Below are positions 6,424 to 15,100 of a stretch of DNA of 43,540 nt, piece after piece. The position numbers and the translations under genes were made by a program. The stretch is taken from positions 1 to 43,540 of the forward strand of contig CAIPVR010000237.1 in the NCBI GenBank assembly GCA_903868545.1, written 5' to 3'. The notes under the pieces were generated by a model. That model was not told the DNA's origin. It saw nothing but the letters and a program-made list of their open reading frames with translations, and did no database searches. Source of the DNA: an uncultured Actinomycetes bacterium. GTDB lineage: Bacteria > Actinomycetota > Acidimicrobiia > Acidimicrobiales > Microtrichaceae. Position 1 is the stretch's first letter; every line of letters begins with the position of its first letter.

Positions 6424-8109
6424 GTGAGCGTCGCACGCCGGGTCCCGGGACTCGCCCACCTCCGGCACTACGAACGCAGGTGGCTCCGACCCGACGTGAT
6501 CGCCGGCATCGTGCTCGCGGCGATCCTGGTGCCGCAGGGCATGGCCTATGCGGAACTCGCCGGGCTGCCCGCGGTGACGGGGCTCTACACCACGATCGCC
6601 TGCCTGGTCGCCTACGCCGTGTTCGGGCCGTCCAAGGTGCTGGTGCTCGGGCCGGACTCGTCGGTCTCGCCGCTGATCCTCGCCACGATCACGCCTCTCC
6701 TCGTCACCGGCGACCCGGCCTCGGCCATCGCCCTCGCCGGCATGCTCGCCGTGCTCGTGGGCCTGATCGAGATCGGCCTCGGCGTCGCCCGCCTCGGGTT
6801 CGTGGCCGACCTCCTCTCCAGCGAGGTGCGGGTGGGTTACCTCGTGGGACTCTCGGTCACCATCGTGGTGGGCCAGCTCCCCAAGCTCTTCGGGTTCTCC
6901 ACCGACGCCGACGGGTTCATCGGCGAGTTGCAGGCGTTCGTCGACGGGCTCGGCGACACCAACACCACCACCCTCATCACCGGCCTCGGCGTCCTCGCCG
7001 TGCTGCTCGTGCTGCCGAGGGTCCTCCCGAAGGTGCCGGCCGTGCTCGTCGCCGTGGTCGGCGTGACGGTGGCGTCGGCCGCGCTCGACCTCGCGTCCCG
7101 CGGGGTGGCCACCGTGGGTGTGCTCCCCCGGGGCGTGCCCGCGCCCGCGTTCCCGTCGGTGTCCCTGTCCGACGTCGTGCCCCTCCTCGTGGGCGCCGTG
7201 GGCATCACGATGGTCTCGCTGGCCGACACGATCGCCACCTCCGCGAGCTTCGCCGCCCGCCGGGGCGAGGAGGTCCATCCCGACCAGGAACTGGTCGGGA
7301 TCGGCGCGTCGAACGTGGCGGCAGGACTGTTCCAGGGCTTCGCCGTGTCGGTCAGCGGCTCGCGCACCGCCGTGGCCGACCGGTCGGGTGCGAAGTCCCA
7401 GGCCGCCGGGCTCGTCGGTGCGGCGCTGGTGGCGCTCCTGCTCCTGTTCCTCAACGGCCTCCTCGCCACCCTGCCGCAGACGGCGCTGGCCGCGGTGGTG
7501 ATCGTCGCTGCGCTGTCGCTCGCTGACCTCGGCGAGCTCCGCCGCTACGCCGAGGTGCGCCCGTCGTCGCTGTTGATCGCGCTGGTCGCTGCCGGCGGCG
7601 TGATCCTGCTCGGCGTCCTCGAGGGGATCGTCGTGGCCGTCGTGCTGGCGGTGCTCCTGTTCTTCCGTCGCAACTGGTGGCCGCACGGCGCGGTGCTGGG
7701 CGAGGTGGACGAGCTCGGCGGGTGGCACTCCCTGAAGGAGTACCCGGAGGGTCGCCAGCGCGACGGCATCGTGGTGTTCAGGTGGGAGGCACCCCTGTTC
7801 TTCGCCAACGCCGGACAGTTCCGCGACCAGGTCCGGGAACTGGTCCGCGAGCGCCGCCCGCAGTGGGTGGTGCTGCAGTGCGAGGCCATGACCGACATCG
7901 ACGTGACCGCGGCGGAGGTGCTCAGGGACCTCGACGAGGAGCTCAACGCCAAGGGGGTGCACCTGGTGTTCGTGGAGATGCGCGACCGGCTCCAACGTCT
8001 CGTCGGCCGCTACGGCCTGCACTCCGAGCTCGACCAGGAGCACTTCTTCCCGAGCCTGCGCACCGCCCTCGAGCACCTCGACCACCACCCTCCGCCCCCG
8101 CCCGGATGA
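6424..8109 (+). CDS. SulP-family anion transporter with STAS domain
   Basis: A 561-aa inner-membrane transporter of the SulP/SLC26 family, which moves sulfate, bicarbonate or other anions, usually with H+ or Na+. The N-terminal part has the family signature (PQGMAYAELAGLP, then GLYTTI) and about ten to twelve hydrophobic spans to residue about 415. A C-terminal cytosolic STAS domain follows (WVVLQCEAMTDIDVTAAEVL to the end), normal for the family. GTG 6424 fits a leaderless start; GTG 6403 is the ORF-track choice and would add seven residues. Its place after a sulfotransferase and a sulfatase-like gene makes sulfate plausible, but SulP substrates cannot be told from sequence. It appears to be a separate transcription unit. 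Confidence 0.93.
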   Translation: MSVARRVPGLAHLRHYERRWLRPDVIAGIVLAAILVPQGMAYAELAGLPAVTGLYTTIACLVAYAVFGPSKVLVLGPDSSVSPLILATITPLLVTGDPASAIALAGMLAVLVGLIEIGLGVARLGFVADLLSSEVRVGYLVGLSVTIVVGQLPKLFGFSTDADGFIGELQAFVDGLGDTNTTTLITGLGVLAVLLVLPRVLPKVPAVLVAVVGVTVASAALDLASRGVATVGVLPRGVPAPAFPSVSLSDVVPLLVGAVGITMVSLADTIATSASFAARRGEEVHPDQELVGIGASNVAAGLFQGFAVSVSGSRTAVADRSGAKSQAAGLVGAALVALLLLFLNGLLATLPQTALAAVVIVAALSLADLGELRRYAEVRPSSLLIALVAAGGVILLGVLEGIVVAVVLAVLLFFRRNWWPHGAVLGEVDELGGWHSLKEYPEGRQRDGIVVFRWEAPLFFANAGQFRDQVRELVRERRPQWVVLQCEAMTDIDVTAAEVLRDLDEELNAKGVHLVFVEMRDRLQRLVGRYGLHSELDQEHFFPSLRTALEHLDHHPPPPPG

Positions 8110-8145
8110 GCCGGCCCCGCCCCCGGGCCCGGTCCGTCCTGCCGG

Positions 8146-8151
8146 TAGCCT
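8146..8151 (+). promoter_or_regulatory. Putative -10 of the thermonuclease gene
   Basis: TAGCCT, 18 nt before GTG 8170. The short inferred leader contains GAGAGGAGGG, so this mRNA would have a ribosome binding site. Confidence 0.4.
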
Positions 8152-8169
8152 CGGCACCGAGAGGAGGGT

Positions 8170-9081
8170 GTGGTGCACGCGAGGCCGTGGTGGCAGCATC
8201 CCGCCGTCGTGGTGGGGTCGCTCCTGTTCTGCTTCCCCGTCGGGCTGGTCCTGGTGTGGCTCACGCCATGGCGACCGGCGGTGAAGGTGGGCATCACCGG
8301 GCTGCTCGTGGTGCTGGTGGTCGCCGCCGGCCGGACCTCGCCGGAGCGCCCCGCGGACGGTGACCCCTCGGCGTCCGCCCGGCGGACCGAGGCGACCGTG
8401 CCGCCGACGGAGCCCCGGCCGCCCAGCACCCCACCGGCGCTCCCGCCGACCACGCCCCCCACGCTCCCGCCGACCACGCCCCCACCGCCGACCGCTCCAC
8501 CCCCTCCGCCGCCGCCCCCGCCAGCCCCGGCGACCACCGGACCCACGGTGGTGGACGTGGTGGACGGTGACACCCTGGAGACCTCCGACGGCAGCACGGT
8601 GCGCCTCATCGGCATCGACACGCCGGAGCGGGGCCAGTGCGGTTACGCGGAGGCCGGAGCGACCCTGCGGTTCCTGACCCTGGGCAAGGCGGTGAGCCTC
8701 GTCCCCGGCGCCCGTGACGACACGGACCGGTACGGACGCCTGCTCCGGTACGTGGAGGTGGGCGGAGCGGACGCCAACTACCTGATGATCGCGTCGGGCC
8801 GGGCGATCGCCCGCTACGACGGCCGGGACGGCTACGGACGGCATCCCCGCCAGGACCTGTACGTGGCGGCGGACGCGGCGAGCCCGTCGGCCAACAACTG
8901 CGGAGTCCCCGCCACCACGGCGGCGCCCGCCGCGCCGGTGGCGCCGGGCCCGGGCGGTACGGATCCGCGGTTCCCCAGTTGCAGCGCTGCGAAGGCCGCG
9001 GGGTTCGGCCCGTACGTGCGGGGTCGGGCGGAGTACGAGTGGTACCGGGACGGCGACGACGACGGGGTGGTCTGCGAGTGA
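8170..9081 (+). CDS. Membrane-anchored thermonuclease (SNase) with excalibur domain
   Basis: A 303-aa protein built in four parts. Two hydrophobic spans (about 10-32 and 38-56) anchor it. A proline/threonine-rich linker runs to about residue 120. A staphylococcal-nuclease domain follows: VVDGDTLE, RLIGIDTPE with the catalytic Arg, Asp and Glu, and DRYGRLLRYV with the second Arg. The C-terminus is an excalibur calcium-binding motif (DGDDDGVVCE). The family is a Ca2+-dependent phosphodiesterase cutting DNA and RNA; the layout puts the nuclease outside the membrane. It probably scavenges or degrades extracellular nucleic acid. GTG 8170 or the adjacent GTG 8173 could start translation. Confidence 0.9.
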   Translation: MVHARPWWQHPAVVVGSLLFCFPVGLVLVWLTPWRPAVKVGITGLLVVLVVAAGRTSPERPADGDPSASARRTEATVPPTEPRPPSTPPALPPTTPPTLPPTTPPPPTAPPPPPPPPPAPATTGPTVVDVVDGDTLETSDGSTVRLIGIDTPERGQCGYAEAGATLRFLTLGKAVSLVPGARDDTDRYGRLLRYVEVGGADANYLMIASGRAIARYDGRDGYGRHPRQDLYVAADAASPSANNCGVPATTAAPAAPVAPGPGGTDPRFPSCSAAKAAGFGPYVRGRAEYEWYRDGDDDGVVCE

Positions 9082-9143
9082 CCCCGTCCCGCGCGCCGCG
9101 CCCGCGCTCCGGGCCCGCGCCGCGCGACCGCCCGGGCGCCGCG

Positions 9144-9149
9144 TAGGTT
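9144..9149 (+). promoter_or_regulatory. Putative -10 of a leaderless BVMO mRNA
   Basis: TAGGTT ends exactly 6 nt before ATG 9156, and no Shine-Dalgarno sequence precedes the ATG. The same hexamer at the same distance precedes recC. Confidence 0.55.
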
Positions 9150-9155
9150 CGGGCC

Positions 9156-11000
9156 ATGACGGCCACCGGTCCCTCCCGCGACGACGAACTGCGCCGGCAC
9201 CGGCGCGAACTGCGGGAGCGCTACCGGGTGGAGCGTGAGAAGCGGCTGCGCCCCGAGGGCAACCAGCAGTACCTCGAGCCGTCGGGCCGCTACGCCCACC
9301 TCATGGACGACCCGTGGACCGAACGGGTCGATCGCGAGCCGGTCACCGAGGACGTCACGGTGGCGGTCGTCGGTGCGGGTTTCGCCGGGCTCGTCACGGG
9401 CGCCCGGCTGGTCGACGCCGGGGTGACCGACCTGCGGATCCTCGACGGCGGTGGCGACGTGGGCGGTGCCTGGTACTGGAACCGGTACCCGGGGGCCATG
9501 TGCGACACCGCGGCGATGGTGTACCTCCCGCTGCTCGAGGAGACCGGCTACGTCCCCTCGAAGAAGTACGTGTACGCGCCGGAGATCCAGGGTCACGCAC
9601 GCCGGATCGCGGAGCACTGGGACCTGTACCGCCACGCCCTGTTCTCCACCCAGGTCACCGACCTGCGCTGGGACGCCGCAGCACACCGCTGGATCGTGCG
9701 CACCGACCGGGGCGACACGATCCGGGCCCGTTACGTCACGATGGGAACGGGCCCGCTCCACCGGCCGAAGCTGCCGGGCATCCCGGGCATCCAGGAGTTC
9801 GGTGGGACCGCGTTCCACACGAGCCGGTGGGACTACGCGGCCACCGGTGGCGACCCGTCGGGCGGTCCCTTCACGGGCCTCCGCGACCGGCGGGTGGGCA
9901 TCATCGGCACCGGGGCCACCGCGGTGCAGGTGATCCCCACCATCGCCCCGGACTGCGGTGAGCTGTTCGTGTTCCAGCGAACCCCGTCGTCGATCGACGT
10001 GCGGGGCAACCACGAGCTCGATCCGGTCGAACTCGACCTGCGGCCCGGCTGGCAGCGCGAGTGGCTCATGAACTTCGCGACCCTCCAGACGGGCGGCTTC
10101 ACCGACGAGGACCTCGTCAAGGACGGCTGGACCGACATCGCCCAGCGCATCCGCGACCGGGTGGTGGCGTCCGTGGGGGCCGGGGAGGAGTTCACGCCGG
10201 CCACCATCGCGCGTGCGTTCGCCGACAGCGACGACGAGAAGATGGACGAGATCAGGGCGCGGGTGGACGCGGTGGTCACCGACCCGGCCACCGCCGAGGC
10301 GCTCAAACCGTGGTACCGGCAGTTGTGCAAGCGGCCGTGCTTCCACGACGAGTACCTGCAGGCGTTCAACCGGCCCAACGTGCACCTCGTCGACACCGAC
10401 GGCCGGGGCGTCTCGCGCATCGACGCAACGGGCGCCTGGGTGGGCGACACCCACGTGGAACTCGACTGCCTCGTCTTCGCGTCCGGCTTCGAGGTGGGGA
10501 CGGACTACTCCCGTCGCTCGGGCTTCGAGACCACGGGCCGCGACGGGGTCACCCTGTCGGAGTACTGGGCCGACGGCATGCGGAGCCTGCACGGCATCCA
10601 CTCCCGCGGGTTCCCCAACCTCTTCGTCGTCGGCCTCGCCCAGGGATCGAACCTGATCTCGAACGTCACCCACAACCTGGTGGAGGCCGCCACCACGATC
10701 GCCTCGGTGATCGCGCACGGCGAGGAACTAGCCGCAGCGGAGGGTGCCGACTCGGTGGAGGTGGAGGTCGCCGAGGACGCCGAGGCGTCATGGGTGGGTG
10801 CCATCGACGGGAACGACGCCGGTCTCCTCGGCACCGCCGATTGCACGCCGGGCTACTACAACAACGAGGGCGGGCCGGTCGGGCTCCGTGAGCGCCGCAA
10901 CGTCGGCGGCTATCCGGGCGGGCCGATCGCGTACTTCACCTACATCGACCGTTGGCGCAACGACGGCGAGTTCCGCGGACTCGAGTTCAGGACGGCGTGA
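9156..11000 (+). CDS. Flavin-containing Baeyer-Villiger-type monooxygenase
   Basis: A 614-aa FAD/NADPH monooxygenase. The FAD loop is GAGFAG at residues 73-78 followed by GGAWYWNRYPGAMCD, a cyclohexanone-monooxygenase hallmark. The Baeyer-Villiger fingerprint FxGxxxHTxxWD is present as FGGTAFHTSRWD (215-226), and the NADPH loop follows as GTGATAVQ. Such enzymes insert an oxygen next to a ketone to give an ester or lactone, often in steroid, terpene or cyclic ketone breakdown. About 70 extra N-terminal residues precede the Rossmann fold, as in longer BVMO types. Its 3' end overlaps the convergent Rieske oxygenase gene by 14 bp. Substrate is unknown. Confidence 0.92.
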   Translation: MTATGPSRDDELRRHRRELRERYRVEREKRLRPEGNQQYLEPSGRYAHLMDDPWTERVDREPVTEDVTVAVVGAGFAGLVTGARLVDAGVTDLRILDGGGDVGGAWYWNRYPGAMCDTAAMVYLPLLEETGYVPSKKYVYAPEIQGHARRIAEHWDLYRHALFSTQVTDLRWDAAAHRWIVRTDRGDTIRARYVTMGTGPLHRPKLPGIPGIQEFGGTAFHTSRWDYAATGGDPSGGPFTGLRDRRVGIIGTGATAVQVIPTIAPDCGELFVFQRTPSSIDVRGNHELDPVELDLRPGWQREWLMNFATLQTGGFTDEDLVKDGWTDIAQRIRDRVVASVGAGEEFTPATIARAFADSDDEKMDEIRARVDAVVTDPATAEALKPWYRQLCKRPCFHDEYLQAFNRPNVHLVDTDGRGVSRIDATGAWVGDTHVELDCLVFASGFEVGTDYSRRSGFETTGRDGVTLSEYWADGMRSLHGIHSRGFPNLFVVGLAQGSNLISNVTHNLVEAATTIASVIAHGEELAAAEGADSVEVEVAEDAEASWVGAIDGNDAGLLGTADCTPGYYNNEGGPVGLRERRNVGGYPGGPIAYFTYIDRWRNDGEFRGLEFRTA

Positions 11001-12042
11001 GCTCCGGGGTGACCTCGGGTTCCCACACGTCACGGCTGCGGTCCACGCCACCGGGGTAGAACTGCTCGCACCAACGGCGGTACTGCATGATCGGGCCGTC
11101 GCCGTGCGCCAGTGCCGGGGTGGTCACGTAGGCCTTGTTCTCCCACAGTTCGACGTCCTCCACGGTGCGCTCGTGGATCTCGTCGATGAACGCCTTCCCG
11201 AGGCTGGAGGTGGACTCGGCGTCGCCGGTGGAGCGGACCACGAAGTTGAACCGCAACTCGCACGCGCCGTCGTCCACCGGCGTCGCGCAGCCGATCAGGA
11301 GGGTGTCGACCAGGCCGGTGAACCAGGTGGCGGCCAGGCCCGGCCCCCACACGTCGGTGTCGATCCGGCCCTCCACCTCACCCTGGGGCGTGGGGAAGCC
11401 CTGCGTGATGCGGATGCGGGCCACCGGGCCGTCGGTGTCGTAGGAGTCCACCTGCGGCATCGGGGGCCGGTCCAGCGGCTTCCCGTCGTTCATGGCGATC
11501 TGGTACTCGAGCAGGTGGGCCTGGATGTGGGCGGCGTCCACCTGCGTCTCCGCGATCTCCTGCCAGTGGCAGCCCAGCCGGTAGTGCCGACGGAACACCT
11601 CGCTGAAGCCGTGGCCCGGCTCGAGCTCGTCGAAGCCGGGCAGGTCCCACTGCGGCTCGAGCTCGTCGGGGTGGTACCAGGCGAAGACCATGCCGTTGCG
11701 CTCGACGGTGGGGTACGTGCGCACCTTCGCCTTCCGGTTCAACCGGTCCGAGTAGGGGATGTCGACGCAACGGCCCTCGGCGTCGAACTGCCAGCGGTGG
11801 AGCGCGCAGCGGAGGCAGTCACCCTCGACGGTGGAGCGGATCGCGAGGTGCGCACCCATGTGCGGGCAGAAGGCGTCCCAGGTGTGGGCGGTGCCGTGCT
11901 CGTCCCGCCACAGGGCCAGGTGCCGACCGAAGTAGTGGGCCTTGCGCGCCTCGCCCGCGGGGATCTCGTCGCTCCAGGCCACCTGGAACCAACCGAACGG
12001 CATGGGCATCGGATAGCGCCTCACGGGAACCTCCCAGCTCAC
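10987..12042 (-). CDS. Rieske non-heme iron oxygenase, alpha subunit (KshA-like)
   Basis: A 351-aa oxygenase component. The [2Fe-2S] Rieske site is complete: Cys59-x-His61, then 17 residues, Cys79-x2-His82 (CPH...CALH). The mononuclear iron site appears as Glu165-x3-Asp169-x2-His172-x3-His176 (ETQVDAAHIQAH), one residue shorter between the histidines than usual. Length and layout suit single-subunit oxygenases such as 3-ketosteroid 9-alpha-hydroxylase oxygenase, which need a separate reductase; none is in the window. The adjacent BVMO suggests a shared steroid- or terpenoid-like substrate (inference). Start GTG 12042 overlaps the stop of a short upstream ORF by 4 nt. Confidence 0.9.
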   Translation of the reverse strand: MSWEVPVRRYPMPMPFGWFQVAWSDEIPAGEARKAHYFGRHLALWRDEHGTAHTWDAFCPHMGAHLAIRSTVEGDCLRCALHRWQFDAEGRCVDIPYSDRLNRKAKVRTYPTVERNGMVFAWYHPDELEPQWDLPGFDELEPGHGFSEVFRRHYRLGCHWQEIAETQVDAAHIQAHLLEYQIAMNDGKPLDRPPMPQVDSYDTDGPVARIRITQGFPTPQGEVEGRIDTDVWGPGLAATWFTGLVDTLLIGCATPVDDGACELRFNFVVRSTGDAESTSSLGKAFIDEIHERTVEDVELWENKAYVTTPALAHGDGPIMQYRRWCEQFYPGGVDRSRDVWEPEVTPELTPS

Positions 12043-12074
12043 GTCGCCCCACGGCGTCGCCCTCGCCGCCGCAT
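12039..12074 (-). CDS. Putative leader peptide MRRRGRRRGAT
   Basis: An 11-codon ORF with six arginines. GGAGG sits 4 nt before its ATG, and its TGA overlaps the Rieske oxygenase GTG in a GTGA junction. The Rieske start itself has no convincing ribosome binding site, so its translation may depend on ribosomes ending this ORF. A -10-like TAACCT lies just upstream. It is too short for any homology argument. Confidence 0.45.
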   Translation of the reverse strand: MRRRGRRRGAT

Positions 12075-12088
12075 CGAGCCTCCAGCCG

Positions 12089-12094
12089 AGGTTA
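12089..12094 (-). promoter_or_regulatory. Putative -10 of the Rieske oxygenase transcript
   Basis: TAACCT on the minus strand. A start about 7 nt downstream leaves a leader of about 8 nt carrying GGAGG before the leader-peptide ATG at 12074. Confidence 0.45.
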
Positions 12095-12164
12095 CCGGAT
12101 GATCCACGACAGGTGAAGTCGAGGTCCGGTGTCGGGTGCCGATGTGCCTGTCAGGGGGGGTCGT

Positions 12165-12170
12165 TAGGTT
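12165..12170 (+). promoter_or_regulatory. Putative -10 of a leaderless recCBD mRNA
   Basis: TAGGTT ends exactly 6 nt before GTG 12177; no Shine-Dalgarno sequence is present between them. It would drive the whole recC-recB-recD operon. Confidence 0.55.
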
Positions 12171-12176
12171 CGTGGC

Positions 12177-15100
12177 GTGCTGAGCGTGACCGTGGCGGAC
12201 CGGCCGGAGGAACTCCTCGAGGAGCTGGTGGCCGTGCTCTCGGTCCCCGCGTCCGATCCGTTCACGCCCGAGTGGGTGGCCGTGCCCAACTTCGGGATGC
12301 GGGTGTGGTTGCAGCAGCAGTTGGCCGCCCGGCTCGGTGCCGGCACCCTCGGCGACGGGATCGCGGCGAACCTCGAACTGCCGTTCCCCGGATCGCTCCG
12401 CTGGACCATCCTGCGGGCTCACGCCGCCGGCGACGGTCGGGACGCCGCCCCCGACCCCTGGCAGGTCGACCGCCTGGTCTGGCCGGTGCTCGAGGTCATG
12501 GCCGACCCGCCGACCGGACTCGACCGCCGCCTCACCGATACGGCACCGGGGGTGCCGCCGGCCGCCCGGGCCGGTCCCGTGGCCGACCTGTTCGACCGGT
12601 ACGGGGTGCACCGGCCCGCCATGCTCGCCGAGTGGGTTGCCGGTCGCGACGTCGACGGCGTGGGCGAGCCGCTGGCACCGGAGCGGTGCTGGCAGCCGCA
12701 GCTGTACCGGGCCGTACGGTCCCGGATCCTCGCGACCGGTGGGCCGCCGCCACCGGCGGAGCGTCTCGCCGAGGCCCTCGACCGGCTGCGGGCCGGTGAC
12801 CTGCGGCTCGACGGCCCTCGTCCGGCACCATGGCTCCCCGCCCGGCTCGCGGTGTTCGGCCCGTCGGTCCTCCCCCCGGAGCTGGTCGACGTGCTCACCG
12901 CCACGGCGGTCCGGCGCGACGTCCGGATGCTGCTCCTGTCGCCGTCGGCAACGGCGTCGGTGGCCGAGGCCACCCGCAGCGCGTCCCGGGTCGGCTCCGG
13001 TCCCCTGCTGCGGTCCGACCCGTTGGCGTCACCCGTGGTTCGGCACCCGGTGCTGCGGAGCTGGGGCTCCCGCCAGCTCGAGTCGGCCCAGCTGCTGGGC
13101 GTGGCCGGGATCGTCCCGGTGCCCGCCACACCCGTCGACAACTCGACGGCACCGGGCCTGCTCGGCCGCCTCCAGTCCGACCTACGGGCCGATCGCACCG
13201 ACGGGCCGCCCCACGGGCGGAGCGGGGCGGACACGTCGGTGCAGGTCATCGCCGCCCCCGGCCCGGCCCGTCAGGTGGAGGCTCTCCGTGACGCCCTCCT
13301 CGCGCTCCTGCGCGACGAGGAGGACCTCACCGAGGACGACATCGCCGTGGTCTGTCCCCAGCTCGAGCGCTGGGCGCCGGTGATCGGTGCGGTGTGGGGC
13401 GCACCGGCGCGGCCGGGTGAGCAGCCGGCGGACGGGGCGGTGCCGGCGCTCCGGTACTCGCTCGTGGACCGGTCCGCCCGGGGACTCAACCCGCTGGCCG
13501 ACGGCATGGCCCGTGTGCTGGAGGTGGTCGCCGGCCGGTTCGACGTGGGTGCGGTGGGCGACCTGCTCCGTGTCCCGGCGGTTCGGGAACGGTTCGGCCT
13601 CGGTGCGGAGGAACTGGAGCTCTTCAGCATCTGGGTCGACCAGGCATGCGTCCGGTGGGGCCTCGACGGCCCGCAACGGTCGGCCTGGGGGATCCCTGCG
13701 GAGCACCACGCGAATTCGTGGGCGGCCGGGGTGGACCAACTCCTCATGGGTGCGGCGCTGGGGGATCCGCTCCGCGACGTCGTTCCGGGGGAACTCCCCC
13801 CGCCCGGGGCCGGCGACCTGCTCGGGGTGGGTTCGGTGTGGCCGATGCCGCTGGACAGCGGTGACCTGGCCGCGGCGGGCCGGCTCGCCACGGCGGTCCG
13901 CCACCTGGCCCGGGCCCACGAGGTGCTCCTCGGCGGGGGCGACCGCCCGGTGGAGACCTGGGCCGCGACCCTGTCGGAGGTCGCCGATCTCATGGTCGCC
14001 GCACCCCGGTTCGAGGAGTGGCAGCGGTCCCGGTGGGACGCCCTCGTCGACGCCCTGGTCGACGCCTCCCGGTCGGCCGACGGTGCCGCCAGCCCGGCCC
14101 CGCTCGGTCTGGCCGACCTCCGGCGGCTGCTCACGCCGGCCCTGGAGGGGCAGCGGGCGAGGGCCGATCTGGGTGTCGGCTCGGTGGTGGTCGCCCGCCC
14201 GTCCCTGTTGGCCTCGGTCCCGCGCCCCGTGGTGTGCATCCTCGGGCTGGACGACGACGCCCTGCCCGCCGCCCGCCCGGGGGGCGACGACCTGCTCGCG
14301 GCGACGCCCCGCGTGGGCGACCGCGAGCCCCGGTCCGAGGCGCGGGCCGAACTGCTGGCCGCGGTCACCGCCGCCCGCCGCCACCTGGTGGTCACCTGCA
14401 CGAGTCGGAGCGTCGCGACCAACGAGAAGGTCCCCGAGTCCACCGTGCTCGATGAAGTCCTCACGACGATCGCCCTCACGTGCGACCTCGATGCCGACGC
14501 AGTGCGCACGCCGTCGCCGGGTGTGGTCCTCACACTGCCCCGACAGGCCTTCGACCCCTCCAACTTCCGCTCCGGTGAGGGCACCGAGCCGTTCTCCTTC
14601 GACCCCTCGGCGTTGGCCGGTGCCGTGGCGCTCCGGGATCGCCCACCCGGCACTGCGGAAACGGGATCGCTCATGGACACCCGGCTCGATCCGGTGCCCG
14701 ACCCCGACACGGGCATCGACCTGGCAGCCCTGCTCGAGTTCTACCGGCACCCGGTCAGGGCGTTCTTCCGGCGCCGCCTCGGGCTGGCGGTTCCCGAGTC
14801 GTCCGGAAGCGGGGCGTGGGACCTCCCCACGGACCTGTCCGGGCTGGACCGGTACGCCATCGGCCAACGCCTCGTGGACCTCGGTCCGGAGTTGGAGGCA
14901 CCCGCCGCCGTCGTGCCCGATGAGCACGGCCGCTACGGTGACCCGGTCGTGGACCGCTGGCTCGCGGCCGAGCGGGCCCGGGGGCTCCTTCCCCCGCCCG
15001 TGGTCGAACGGTCCCTGCTGGCCGAGCTCGGCGCCGAGGCGGCCGGCCTGCTCACGCTGGCCGACGACCTCGACGTCCGCCGGTCCGCCGACGCGGTGCA

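Noticed and set aside
6346-8844. 832-aa minus-strand ORF antisense to the SulP and nuclease genes
   Set aside because: His/Arg/Glu-rich low-complexity composition typical of antisense frames in high-GC DNA; no recognisable domain.
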